DNA of 64,000 bases from Microbacterium sp. Leaf320 (GTDB lineage: Bacteria; Actinomycetota; Actinomycetes; Actinomycetales; Microbacteriaceae): contig NZ_LMOD01000001.1 of the NCBI RefSeq assembly GCF_001423485.1, positions 378,617 through 442,616 on the forward strand, written 5' to 3'. Each line of letters begins with the position of its first letter. The stretch's first letter is position 1. The notes under the pieces were generated by a model. The model saw only the letters and a list, made by a program, of their open reading frames with translations. It did no database searches and was not told the DNA's origin. Below, one piece after another: positions 23,592 to 31,891 of the stretch. The translations under genes and the position numbers were made by a program.

Positions 23592-26500
23592 CCGCCTGGG
23601 CAGGCGTGGGAAACGGCATCTCCGCCCTCGACGTCGCGGCAGCGCTCGGGCTCCCCGCGCCGACCGAGGCGCAGCAGCGCGTGATCGAATCACCACCCGC
23701 GCCCGCGCTCGTCGTCGCAGGCGCGGGGAGCGGCAAGACCGAGACCATGTCCGGTCGTGTCGTCTGGCTCGTGGCGAACGGACATGTGCGGCGCGATGAG
23801 ATCCTCGGACTGACCTTCACCCGCAAGGCCGCCGGCGAGCTCGCGGAGCGGATCGGCATCCGGCTCGCGCTCATCGACGAGTACGGCAGGCGCGGGCTCC
23901 TGCCGCACCTGCCGGAGATCGTGGCGAGCGGCGCGCTCGATCGCGTGTCCAGAGCGTCGAACGTCCGTCAGCGGGAGGTCGTCAGATCGCAGGTGCTCGA
24001 CGAGCTCGCAGAACGCTACGGAACCGCGGGAGACGTGACCCCGCCCGCGGTCGAGGAGCTGCTGATCCGCCCCAAGGTCTCGACGTACAACGCGTTCGCG
24101 GACGGCATCGTGCGGGAGCACGCGGCACGCATCGGTCGTGACTCCGACGTCGCCATGCTGAGCCAGGCGGCGTCGTGGATGCTGGCGCGGGACATCGTTC
24201 TCCGCGCCGACCTGCCGGAGCTGGAGGAGATCGACCGATCGGTGGCCGGCGTGGTCGACGCGGTCCAGCGGCTGGCCGGTGACTCGCTCGATCACCGAGC
24301 GGACCTCGATCGTGCGGATCGGATCGCGCTGCGTCAGGCAGAGGCCTTCGACCCGTATCGGAGCAACGCGGACGTCTCGACCGTCGCGGCGAACCTGCGC
24401 GCCCTTCCCGCGCTCTCGGTCCTGGTGCGCGAATACATCGCCGAGAAGGAGCGCCGCGGAGTCCTGGACTTCGCCGATCAGGTCAGCGGCGCCTACGACA
24501 TCGTCGAGTCATCGCCCGATGTGCGCGACGAACTGCGACAGCAGCATCGGGTGGTGCTGCTGGACGAGTACCAGGACACCTCCGTGATCCAGACGCAGTT
24601 CCTGGCCCGGCTCTTCCGCGACTCCGCCGTGATGGCAGTGGGTGACCCGCACCAGTCGATCTACGGATGGCGAGGTGCCAGTGCAGACAACCTGCACGCC
24701 TTCGCGCGGACCTTCTCCGAGAAGGAGACGGTCGGGAACTACAGCCTGATGACGAGCTGGCGCAACGACCGGAGCATCCTCGGGATCGCGAATCGGGTCC
24801 TCGGTCCGCTGCGCCGATCGGGATTGGACGTGCCACCGCTCGAGGCTCGCGCCGGCGCGGGTGAGGGTGCGGTGGAGATCCGGTTCCCGCTCACGGTAGA
24901 CGATGAGGCGCGTGAGGTCGCCGAGTGGTTCGCAGCGCGTCGCGCGGCGCACGGCGATGCTGCCAAGCCGCACACCGGAGCGATTCTGTTCCGATCGAAG
25001 CGACACATGCAGACGTTCGCCGCGGCGCTCGCCGCGCAGGGGATCCCGCACCGGATTCTCGGGCTCGGCGGACTTCTCGCGACACCCGAGGTCGTCGACG
25101 TCGTCTCGACGCTGCGGGTGCTGCACGACCCCACCGCCGGCTCTGCGCTGATCCGCCTCCTCGTCGGACCTCGATTCGCGGTGGGCGTCGCCGACATGGC
25201 CGCCCTGCAGGAGCTCGCTGCCGAGCTGTCCCGACGCGACAGCGGACTGCTGCCGCTCGATGATGAGCTCCGGCAGCGCATTCGCGCGTCACGCGGTGCC
25301 GACGAGGCGCTCTCGATCGTCGACGCCGTCGACGTGCTCCGCGGTCTCAGCGACGATTACCGCCTTCTGGCACGGATCACTCCCGAGGGGCGGGCCCGCA
25401 TACGCGCGGCGGGGGAGATGCTCGAACGCCTCCGTCGAGCCTCGTCGCTTCCGCTTCCCGACGTCCTGCGGCTCATCGAGCTCGAGCTGCGTCTCGACAT
25501 CGAGCTCGCCGCGAATGAGACGAGGGGCCCCGCGCGTATCGCGGCGACGCAGCTGCGGGCGTTCACCGACGAGGTGCGGACCTTCCTCGCAGCCGACGAG
25601 CGGGGGACCATCTCCAGCCTCCTGGCCTGGCTCGACAAGGCCGAGAGCACCGACGAGCTGGTGCCGCGACCGGAGCCACCCGAGCCCGGTGTGGTCCAGC
25701 TGCTCACTATCCACGGATCCAAGGGCCTCGAATGGGATGCCGTCGCTGTCGTCCGCATGGTCGAGGGCGAACTCCCGTCGCGTCCGACCGACACCGCGGG
25801 GTGGTTCGGCTTCGGGGTGCTGCCGTTCGCTCTGCGCGGTGACAGCGCGGCGCTGCCGACCTTCACCTGGATCCCACCCTCCGACGAGGAGCTCGACCCG
25901 GCCAAGCGGCTGAAGGCCGGGATCGCATCGCTCACGAGCCGTAGCAAGACGGCGCCGGGCGCGCTCACGGTGTTCAAGGATTCCTATCGGGACTATCAGC
26001 AGGAAGAGGAGCGACGGCTCGCCTACGTCGCCGTCACCCGGGCGCGCAGCGACCTGCTCCTGACCGGCGCCCACTGGGCGGGGCAGAAGCAGCCGAAAGC
26101 ACCGAGTCCGTACCTGATCGAGGCGATCGAGGCCACCGGTGCTCGGACGATCGACGATGTCGACCCTGAGATCAATCCCTACGACGGCCCCGGCGCGACC
26201 CTCTCCTGGCCCATCGATCCGCTCGGCGCTCGTCGAGCAGTGGTCGAGAAGGCCGCAGAATCCGTTCGTGCGGCGTCCGAGAGCGACCCGGTGGCCTCTC
26301 CCGAGTTGACGCGGCTGCTCGCCGAACGGGCGGCGCGGCTGCGGGGGACGGACGCACCGCCTCCCACGCGCGTGCCCGCCTCTCGCTTCAAGGACTACGT
26401 CACGGACTTCGGTGGCACGCTCTCATCGATAGTGCGACCGATGCCCGAACGCCCCTACCGCCAGACCCGCCTGGGCACGCTGTTCCACGCATGGGTGGAG

Positions 26501-27034
26501 CGGCGCAGCGAACTCGTGGGGGTCGGGCATCGCGTCGATGAGGCGCTCTGGGAGATCGATGAGGACGATCCCGCGTTCGGAGCGGAGGGCAGCGGTGCGG
26601 AGCTCTCCCCGGCTGACGCCGAGGATCTCGGCGGTCTCCAGCAGATCTTCGAGCGCAGCGAATGGGGCGGTCTGAAGCCGATCGCGGTCGAGATCGAGAT
26701 CGACTTCGCCCTGGGCGGAGGCACGAGTTCGGGCGACGGTCACATCGTCATCTGCAAGCTCGATGCGGTCTACCGGCGAGAAGACCGAGGCGGTCGTATC
26801 GAGATCGTCGACTGGAAGACGGGTAAGGCCCCCGGCACGGCGCAGGAGCGAGAAGAGCGGATGCTCCAGCTCGCGCTCTACCGACTCGCGTATCACCGCC
26901 GCTTCGGAGTGCCGCTCGATGACATCGACGTCGCGCTGTACTACGTCGCGGACGACCTCGTCATCCGAGGTGACCGTGTCTACTCGGAGTCGGAGCTCTT
27001 CCAGCGCTGGAGCGCCGCCCGCGCGGCGCGCTGA
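23588..27034 (+). CDS. adnB: AdnB-type ATP-dependent helicase-nuclease subunit
   Basis: 1148 residues. Complete SF1A motor: Walker A GAGSGKTETMSGRV, LTFTRKAAGELA, LLDEYQDTS, GDPHQSIYGWRGA, LTIHGSKGLEWDAV and RRLAYVAVTRARSDLLL. The C-terminal RecB-family nuclease has a complete acidic-Lys set (KLDAVYRRED, IEIVDWKTGKAP) and the late QLALYRLAY helix. AdnB is expected to be the leading motor and second nuclease of the AdnAB heterodimer. Translation is coupled to adnA. Its last 55 bases overlap, on the other strand, the tail of the phosphotransferase-like gene. Confidence 0.9.
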   Translation: MTAWAGVGNGISALDVAAALGLPAPTEAQQRVIESPPAPALVVAGAGSGKTETMSGRVVWLVANGHVRRDEILGLTFTRKAAGELAERIGIRLALIDEYGRRGLLPHLPEIVASGALDRVSRASNVRQREVVRSQVLDELAERYGTAGDVTPPAVEELLIRPKVSTYNAFADGIVREHAARIGRDSDVAMLSQAASWMLARDIVLRADLPELEEIDRSVAGVVDAVQRLAGDSLDHRADLDRADRIALRQAEAFDPYRSNADVSTVAANLRALPALSVLVREYIAEKERRGVLDFADQVSGAYDIVESSPDVRDELRQQHRVVLLDEYQDTSVIQTQFLARLFRDSAVMAVGDPHQSIYGWRGASADNLHAFARTFSEKETVGNYSLMTSWRNDRSILGIANRVLGPLRRSGLDVPPLEARAGAGEGAVEIRFPLTVDDEAREVAEWFAARRAAHGDAAKPHTGAILFRSKRHMQTFAAALAAQGIPHRILGLGGLLATPEVVDVVSTLRVLHDPTAGSALIRLLVGPRFAVGVADMAALQELAAELSRRDSGLLPLDDELRQRIRASRGADEALSIVDAVDVLRGLSDDYRLLARITPEGRARIRAAGEMLERLRRASSLPLPDVLRLIELELRLDIELAANETRGPARIAATQLRAFTDEVRTFLAADERGTISSLLAWLDKAESTDELVPRPEPPEPGVVQLLTIHGSKGLEWDAVAVVRMVEGELPSRPTDTAGWFGFGVLPFALRGDSAALPTFTWIPPSDEELDPAKRLKAGIASLTSRSKTAPGALTVFKDSYRDYQQEEERRLAYVAVTRARSDLLLTGAHWAGQKQPKAPSPYLIEAIEATGARTIDDVDPEINPYDGPGATLSWPIDPLGARRAVVEKAAESVRAASESDPVASPELTRLLAERAARLRGTDAPPPTRVPASRFKDYVTDFGGTLSSIVRPMPERPYRQTRLGTLFHAWVERRSELVGVGHRVDEALWEIDEDDPAFGAEGSGAELSPADAEDLGGLQQIFERSEWGGLKPIAVEIEIDFALGGGTSSGDGHIVICKLDAVYRREDRGGRIEIVDWKTGKAPGTAQEREERMLQLALYRLAYHRRFGVPLDDIDVALYYVADDLVIRGDRVYSESELFQRWSAARAAR

Positions 27035-28347
27035 GCCTCGTCTTCCGGTGAGCCGGCGTCGGTCGTTCCCGCGCGCTGCGAGCCGCGATCCCGGTCACGG
27101 TCGTCGTCGCGGCGTCCATCCGTCGCACGGTCGGCTGACGCACGGTCGGCTGACGCGCGGTCGTCGGAGACCGCCGAGCGCACCGAAGTGAGATCCTCCG
27201 TCTCGAGCCCGCCCACCTGCAGGCGATGAGCGGCATCCGCGGCGGCGTCACTGAGATCGCTCGTGCTGTCGCCGTCGGCATCCTCTTCGCGCCACAGCTC
27301 ATTGGGGTTGTATGCGTCGGTCTGCATCGACGTGTCGACGCCCGAGAGCGTGCTCGCCGGAACGCGGTCGAGAGCGTCCAGGGCGGAATCGACTCCTTCG
27401 CTGCGCGAGGCGATGACTCCCAGGTCATCGTCGTGCAGTCCGTCGGCGAGTGCCTCGAGCAGAGCTGCGGCGTCATCGACGATGTCGGGTCGGCGCAGCG
27501 AATCGCCGTGCACCAGCCAGCGCGCGAACTCGAGCTCCGCGAGCAGCCGGGCACGCACCTCGAGTGCAGGGTCGGGAACGCGGTCCGCGGCACGCGCATA
27601 GGACGCATGCACGTCGGCAGATGCGTCCGGGGCCGCGGAGAGCCAGGAGAGATCGACCGCAGGGTCGCCGACGGACAGCGAGTGCCATCCGATGACCCCC
27701 GTGACCTCCGGCCCGAGTTCGGGGTCGTCGCGGAAGATGAAGGACGTGGCCTGCACCCCGCCCAGCACGACGGTGGACTCGAAACGCCAGAGGTCGTCGT
27801 CGGCGACGGCCTCACGCCATCGCACGGTGAGCCTGGCTGGCACGCGTCCGGTCGATGCGGCGGAATCCACGAGTCGGGCGAGTTCGTCGCGGCTCTCCTC
27901 GGCCGACCGCGTGATCAGACCTGCGCCGCGGACGACCGACGTGGGGAGGGAATGCACGGCGGCGATCGCCGCACCCATCGACTCTGCGGCGCCGCGGCCG
28001 CCCGGCACCATCGCCGCCTCGATCTGGAATCCGGGCAGGAGTTCGGTCACCAGCGCGCGCGCGTCTCCCAGCCGAGTCTCGCCGATGTACTCGGGAGCCC
28101 GGAACGGGAGCATCGCCCGCGCTCCGGCCGTGAGGGCGCGCAGGGCGAGTGCCTCGCCGGCGAGCTCACGGGCGGTCTCGTCGTCGTCGGCCACCCGGAT
28201 CGCGAGTTCGCGTCCGTCGGCGAGCGAAGCCACCGCGGAGTCGAAGCGGCCGTCGCCGTCGGCGCTGAGGATGCGGGCTCCGGTGACCTCCGCGCCGGGC
28301 AGTGCGGCAGTCACCGCCGCGGCTAGAGTGAATGGAGAGCGTCCCAT
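26980..28347 (-). CDS. APH-fold pseudokinase (macrolide-phosphotransferase-like) with charged tail
   Basis: 455 residues. The fold matches aminoglycoside/macrolide phosphotransferases, but the catalytic loop that should read HGDLxxxN reads LGGVQATS (residues 195-202): His, Asp and Asn are all lost. The metal-binding Asp in VTGVI-D-W is Gly (G220), while GDPAVDLSWL is retained. I therefore read it as a pseudokinase. Residues from about 330 form an acidic, arginine-rich, probably disordered tail with a short repeat (ADRAS). Start ATG 28347 fits TACCCT six bases upstream. In M. tuberculosis, as I recall, this position between adnB and nudC holds an ion-channel gene instead. Frame is intact, so decay to a pseudogene is less likely. 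Confidence 0.78.
   Translation of the reverse strand: MGRSPFTLAAAVTAALPGAEVTGARILSADGDGRFDSAVASLADGRELAIRVADDDETARELAGEALALRALTAGARAMLPFRAPEYIGETRLGDARALVTELLPGFQIEAAMVPGGRGAAESMGAAIAAVHSLPTSVVRGAGLITRSAEESRDELARLVDSAASTGRVPARLTVRWREAVADDDLWRFESTVVLGGVQATSFIFRDDPELGPEVTGVIGWHSLSVGDPAVDLSWLSAAPDASADVHASYARAADRVPDPALEVRARLLAELEFARWLVHGDSLRRPDIVDDAAALLEALADGLHDDDLGVIASRSEGVDSALDALDRVPASTLSGVDTSMQTDAYNPNELWREEDADGDSTSDLSDAAADAAHRLQVGGLETEDLTSVRSAVSDDRASADRASADRATDGRRDDDRDRDRGSQRAGTTDAGSPEDEAQRAARAALQRWKSSDSE
27125..27163. repeat. 15-base tandem repeat inside the pseudokinase tail
   Basis: Two perfect 15-base copies (27125-27139 and 27140-27154) and a partial third. They encode the ADRAS repeat in the disordered tail and keep the frame. 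Confidence 0.8.
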
Positions 28348-28353
28348 ACCCCC

Positions 28354-28359
28354 AGGGTA
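28354..28359 (-). promoter_or_regulatory. -10 box of the pseudokinase gene (leaderless)
   Basis: Minus strand TACCCT, six bases, then ATG 28347. An intact promoter argues that the gene is expressed. Confidence 0.55.
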
Positions 28360-28411
28360 GGTGGACGCGGGGGCGGTCCCGCTTCCGCCACGCCCGTGAG
28401 AGAGGGAGCCG

Positions 28412-29308
28412 ATGACCGCGAAGAACACGTCCCTCGACCGAGCCGCCGACCTCAGGACCGAGCCGGGAGTAATCGACCGGCTCCGCTCAGACGAGACCAC
28501 ACGGGTCATCGCCGTGCGTGACGGGCGGGTGCGCATCGCCGGGGGCGACCTCGACGCGGCCACCCTGCTCAGGGTGTCGCCGTCCGAGACCACGGACGCC
28601 ACGTGGGCGCTTCTCGGACGCGACGCCCATGGTGTCGCAGTCCTGCTCGCCGTGCTGCCGCCCGAAGGCGACACCGTCGACACGACCCCGGACGAGACCT
28701 GGCTCGGGCTCCGCGACCTCGGCGCGCGTCTGAGCGCCGAAGACACCGAGCTCCTCATCGAAGCGCTGGCTCTCGGTGGCTGGCTGCGCGACGCGCCGTT
28801 CTGTCCTGCCTGCGGCGGAGCGACCGAGCTTCGCCAGGCCGGATGGTCCAGGCACTGTCTCGTCTGCGGGCGCGAGCACTTCCCGCGCACTGACCCGGCC
28901 GTGATCGTGGCGGTCGAGAGCTCCGACGGCGAGCGACTGCTGCTCGGTGCGAACGCGAACTGGGGAGGGCGGATGTACTCCTGCTTCGCGGGTTTCACCG
29001 AGGCGGGGGAGTCCCTCGAGTCCACGGTCCACCGCGAGCTCGAGGAGGAATCCGGAGTCCGTCTGGCGTCCCTCCGGTACGTGTCGTCGCAGCCGTGGCC
29101 CTTCCCGCGGTCGCTGATGCTCGGCTTCCGCGCGGTGGCCGTCGACGACCACGAGCTGCGTCCGGACGGTGAGGAGATCATCGACGTGCGCTGGTTCACC
29201 CGAGACGAGATCGGGTCCGCCCTCGCCGGAGACGGTCCCGTCGGCCTGCCGGGCCCGGCATCCATCGCCCGCGCCCTCATCGCGTCGTGGTTCGAGGAGC
29301 GCGCGTGA
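28412..29308 (+). CDS. nudC: NAD(+)/NADH diphosphatase
   Basis: 298 residues. A zinc ribbon (CPACGG then HCLVCGREHFP, about residues 131-155) is followed by the Nudix box GFTEAGES...RELEEESGV and the NudC-specific SQPWPFPRSLM. NudC hydrolyses NADH and removes NAD caps from RNA 5' ends. A good ribosome site (AGAGGGAG) precedes the ATG. The stop overlaps the GTG of uvrD2, so the two are translated together. Its neighbours matter: adnAB upstream and uvrD2 downstream, as in mycobacteria. Confidence 0.93.
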   Translation: MTAKNTSLDRAADLRTEPGVIDRLRSDETTRVIAVRDGRVRIAGGDLDAATLLRVSPSETTDATWALLGRDAHGVAVLLAVLPPEGDTVDTTPDETWLGLRDLGARLSAEDTELLIEALALGGWLRDAPFCPACGGATELRQAGWSRHCLVCGREHFPRTDPAVIVAVESSDGERLLLGANANWGGRMYSCFAGFTEAGESLESTVHRELEEESGVRLASLRYVSSQPWPFPRSLMLGFRAVAVDDHELRPDGEEIIDVRWFTRDEIGSALAGDGPVGLPGPASIARALIASWFEERA

Positions 29309-31026
29309 GCGCGCTCGAAGCCCTCGACGATCGACAGCGCGAAGCGGCATCCGTCCTCCGCGGACCCGTCGCCGTTCTTGCCGGCGCCGGCACCGGCAAG
29401 ACCAGGGTGATCACCCACCGCATCGCGCACGGCGTGGACACCGGTGCGTACTCGCCGTCGCGCGTCATGGCGGTGACCTTCACGGCCAAGGCCGCGGGTG
29501 AACTCCGTGGCCGCCTGCGCGCGCTCGGTGTCGAGGGCGTCGCCGCGCGCACCTTCCATGCTGCGGCACTCGCGCAGCTGAACTTCTTCTGGCCGACTCT
29601 CGCCGGTTCCCCTGCACCGTCGATCATCGACAACAAGGTGCGGATGCTCGGTCAGGCCGCCGACGCGATGCGTCTGCGTCCGAGCACCGCCACTCTCCGG
29701 GACATCGCCTCAGAGATCGAATGGCGCAAGGTCTCGATGCTCTCGGTCGAGCAGCACGCGTCACTCGGCCGTTCCATGAGCGGAATCGACACGGAGCAGC
29801 TCATGGAGCTCCAGCAGCGCTACGAATCCCTCAAGGATGAGCGTCGTCAGCTCGACTTCGAGGACGTGCTGCTGGCGTGCGCAGGCATGCTCGAGGCGGA
29901 ACCGCGGGTCGCCGCGTCCGTGCACGAGCAGTACCGCCACTTCACGGTCGATGAGTACCAGGACGTCTCGCCGCTGCAGAACCGACTGCTCGAGCTCTGG
30001 CTCGGTGATCGCAAAGACATCTGCGTCGTCGGCGACGCGAGCCAGACCATCTACTCGTTCGCCGGTGCCGAGCAGCGCTTCCTGCTCGAGTTCGAACGAC
30101 GCCATCCGGATGCGACGGTGGTGCGACTCGAGACCAACTACCGCTCGCAGGCGCCGATCCTCGAAGCGGCCAACGCCCTCATGAAGGGGCGGCCGGGGGC
30201 GCTCGAACTCGTCCCCGCGCGCGAGACCTTCAACGCGGACTCGCCCACGGTGACCGCCTATGACACCGAGCGGGACGAGGCGGAGGGCATCGCCGCCGCA
30301 GTATCGGCGCGGATCGAAGCCGGAGCGTCGCCCGCAGACATCGCACTGCTGTACCGCGCCCATGCGCAGTCCGCCGTGCTGCAGCAGGCGCTTGCCGCCG
30401 AGGGCATCGCGACATCGGTGCTGGGCGGCACCCGGTTCTTCGCCATGCCGGAGGTGCGTCAGGCGATCCTCGCGCTGCGGGCCGCCGCCGTGGCGCCGAC
30501 CGAGCACGGATTCCTCCCCGGTGTGCAGCGGGTGCTGCGGGAACTCGGACTCACCGATGAGCCACCGGAAGCCGGCGGAGCCCAGCGCGACGGCTGGGAG
30601 GCGAGACGGGCGATCCTCCGGCTGGCGGAGGACGCAGGTCCCGACGAGAACCTCCGCACCTTCAGCGATGCCCTCATGGCGCGCGCCAAAGACCAGCACG
30701 AGCCCACGATGCGCACCGTGACCCTGTCGACGCTTCATGCGGCCAAAGGTCTCGAGTGGCCGCACGTGTACCTCGCGGGGTGGGCGGAGGGTGCGCTGCC
30801 GATCTCGTACGCCACCGGCTTCGAGGCGATCGATGAAGAGCGCCGTCTCGCCTACGTGGGTGTCACGCGCGCCGCGCGTACGCTCTCGCTGTCGTGGTCT
30901 CGCTCAGCGGGACGGGGGGAGCGGGCGCCGTCGAGGTTCCTGGCAGAGATAGGAACGACTGCTCGCGGCACCGGCATTCTTCGTGAAACGTCACTGAACG
31001 CCACGCGCGCAGACCGTCGCCGCTGA
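29305..31026 (+). CDS. uvrD2: UvrD2-like SF1A DNA helicase, short form
   Basis: 573 residues. Motifs are LAGAGTGKTRVITHR, VTFTAKAAGEL, VDEYQDVSPLQ, GDASQTIYSFAGA, TLSTLHAAKGLEWPH and RRLAYVGVTRAART. Mycobacterial UvrD2 carries a tetracysteine module and HRDC domain after the motor; here the protein ends about 40 residues after motif VI and has neither. The motor is complete, so helicase activity is expected. GTG start overlaps nudC. The last 164 bases overlap a gene on the opposite strand. Confidence 0.85.
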   Translation: MSALEALDDRQREAASVLRGPVAVLAGAGTGKTRVITHRIAHGVDTGAYSPSRVMAVTFTAKAAGELRGRLRALGVEGVAARTFHAAALAQLNFFWPTLAGSPAPSIIDNKVRMLGQAADAMRLRPSTATLRDIASEIEWRKVSMLSVEQHASLGRSMSGIDTEQLMELQQRYESLKDERRQLDFEDVLLACAGMLEAEPRVAASVHEQYRHFTVDEYQDVSPLQNRLLELWLGDRKDICVVGDASQTIYSFAGAEQRFLLEFERRHPDATVVRLETNYRSQAPILEAANALMKGRPGALELVPARETFNADSPTVTAYDTERDEAEGIAAAVSARIEAGASPADIALLYRAHAQSAVLQQALAAEGIATSVLGGTRFFAMPEVRQAILALRAAAVAPTEHGFLPGVQRVLRELGLTDEPPEAGGAQRDGWEARRAILRLAEDAGPDENLRTFSDALMARAKDQHEPTMRTVTLSTLHAAKGLEWPHVYLAGWAEGALPISYATGFEAIDEERRLAYVGVTRAARTLSLSWSRSAGRGERAPSRFLAEIGTTARGTGILRETSLNATRADRRR

Positions 31027-31729
31027 CCTCCACGAAGGATCCGGGTGGCGTCGTCGTCGCGAGCAGACGTGCGACCAGGGTCGCAGCCTCCGCGATCCGG
31101 GCCACGCTGATCGGACCGGATTCCCTGCCGATGAGCTGCGCGTGCATCCGTGGCCATGCTGAGTCGCGGTCGCGCTCGTGCTCATCCCGACACGTCAGAC
31201 AGGGAGAGCCGCCGGGCATGATCAGAGGCCCGATCGTCGTTCGACCGCGCTCCAGCGACACGGGCAGATGGGCGATGTCCTCGCGGAGGTAGCGCGCGAA
31301 GTGGAGGGCCGCAGCAGCCCCCTCGACGAGCACGACACCGATGTCTGCCGGTTCCTCTCGCACACCTGAGGCCACCCCCTCGTCCAGCAGCGCGTCGCGC
31401 ATCCGGTACTCGCAGCGTCCGTCGAGGACGTCGATGCTCTCGATCCAGGCCGCGCGGGGTGCGGCGGAGTCCTCGACGAGCAGCGGCTCGAGGCGGGCCA
31501 GGAGCATCCGTGCTTCAGCGCGGGGAGCACCCGACGCGTGTGCGATGACGTCGAAGGCCGAGCGTCGGAACCCTGCGGCCATCCGCGCGACGAGGCGCTC
31601 GACCCACGGCTCCGCCGCCGAGATGCGGAGGGTGCCCTCGATCCCGATCTGCAGGGTGTCTCCGTCGCGCCAGAGCAACGGCACGGCGGGATCCAGGCGA
31701 GTGGTGATCTGAGGAGTCAGCGGAGACAT
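30863..31729 (-). CDS. Orphan E1/ThiF-like cyclodehydratase-type (TOMM leader-binding) protein
   Basis: 288 residues. It resembles the N-terminal part of azoline-forming cyclodehydratases/E1-like proteins that bind precursor leaders. Key features are an N-terminal strand-rich domain, SPCLTCRDEHERDRD with CxxC at 177-180, and ECRC (252-254), probably a zinc site. No glycine-rich ATP site or YcaO partner is seen here. Actinobacteria carry a related gene near uvrD2 (Rv3196-like from memory), so it is probably core, not a mobile peptide-toxin cluster. The last 164 bases run antisense through the end of uvrD2. Confidence 0.68.
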   Translation of the reverse strand: MSPLTPQITTRLDPAVPLLWRDGDTLQIGIEGTLRISAAEPWVERLVARMAAGFRRSAFDVIAHASGAPRAEARMLLARLEPLLVEDSAAPRAAWIESIDVLDGRCEYRMRDALLDEGVASGVREEPADIGVVLVEGAAAALHFARYLREDIAHLPVSLERGRTTIGPLIMPGGSPCLTCRDEHERDRDSAWPRMHAQLIGRESGPISVARIAEAATLVARLLATTTPPGSFVEVSGDGLRAWRSVTFHEECRCREQSFLSLPGTSTAPAPPVPLSETTTARAYARRA

Positions 31730-31833
31730 CCCTCGATTCTGCGGACTCCGCAGCTTCCCATGGGGCCGTCACCGGCATCCGTGGACAAATCGTCGGGTGT
31801 CCCGCTCATCGACGGGAGACCGGCGAGCAGAAC

Positions 31834-31891
31834 ACCGTCGATCACCCGTCGATCACGCGTCGATCACACCGTCGATCACACCGTCGATCAC
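31834..31891. repeat. Five-copy 11/12-base tandem repeat at a gene end
   Basis: Units at 31834-31845, 31846-31856, 31857-31867, 31868-31879 and 31880-31891, all ending GTCGATCAC. The array contains the stop codon of the DUF2342 gene (31888-31890, minus strand) and extends into the gap before the E1-like gene. Spacer-free and short, so not CRISPR. Confidence 0.9.

Noticed and set aside
28348-29559. A 400-residue extension of the pseudokinase across nudC and the start of uvrD2
   Set aside because: The -10 box and ATG at 28347 define the start; the extension is antisense to NudC.
31834-31891. CRISPR-like array
   Set aside because: Units are contiguous, 11-12 bases, with no spacers and no cas genes.
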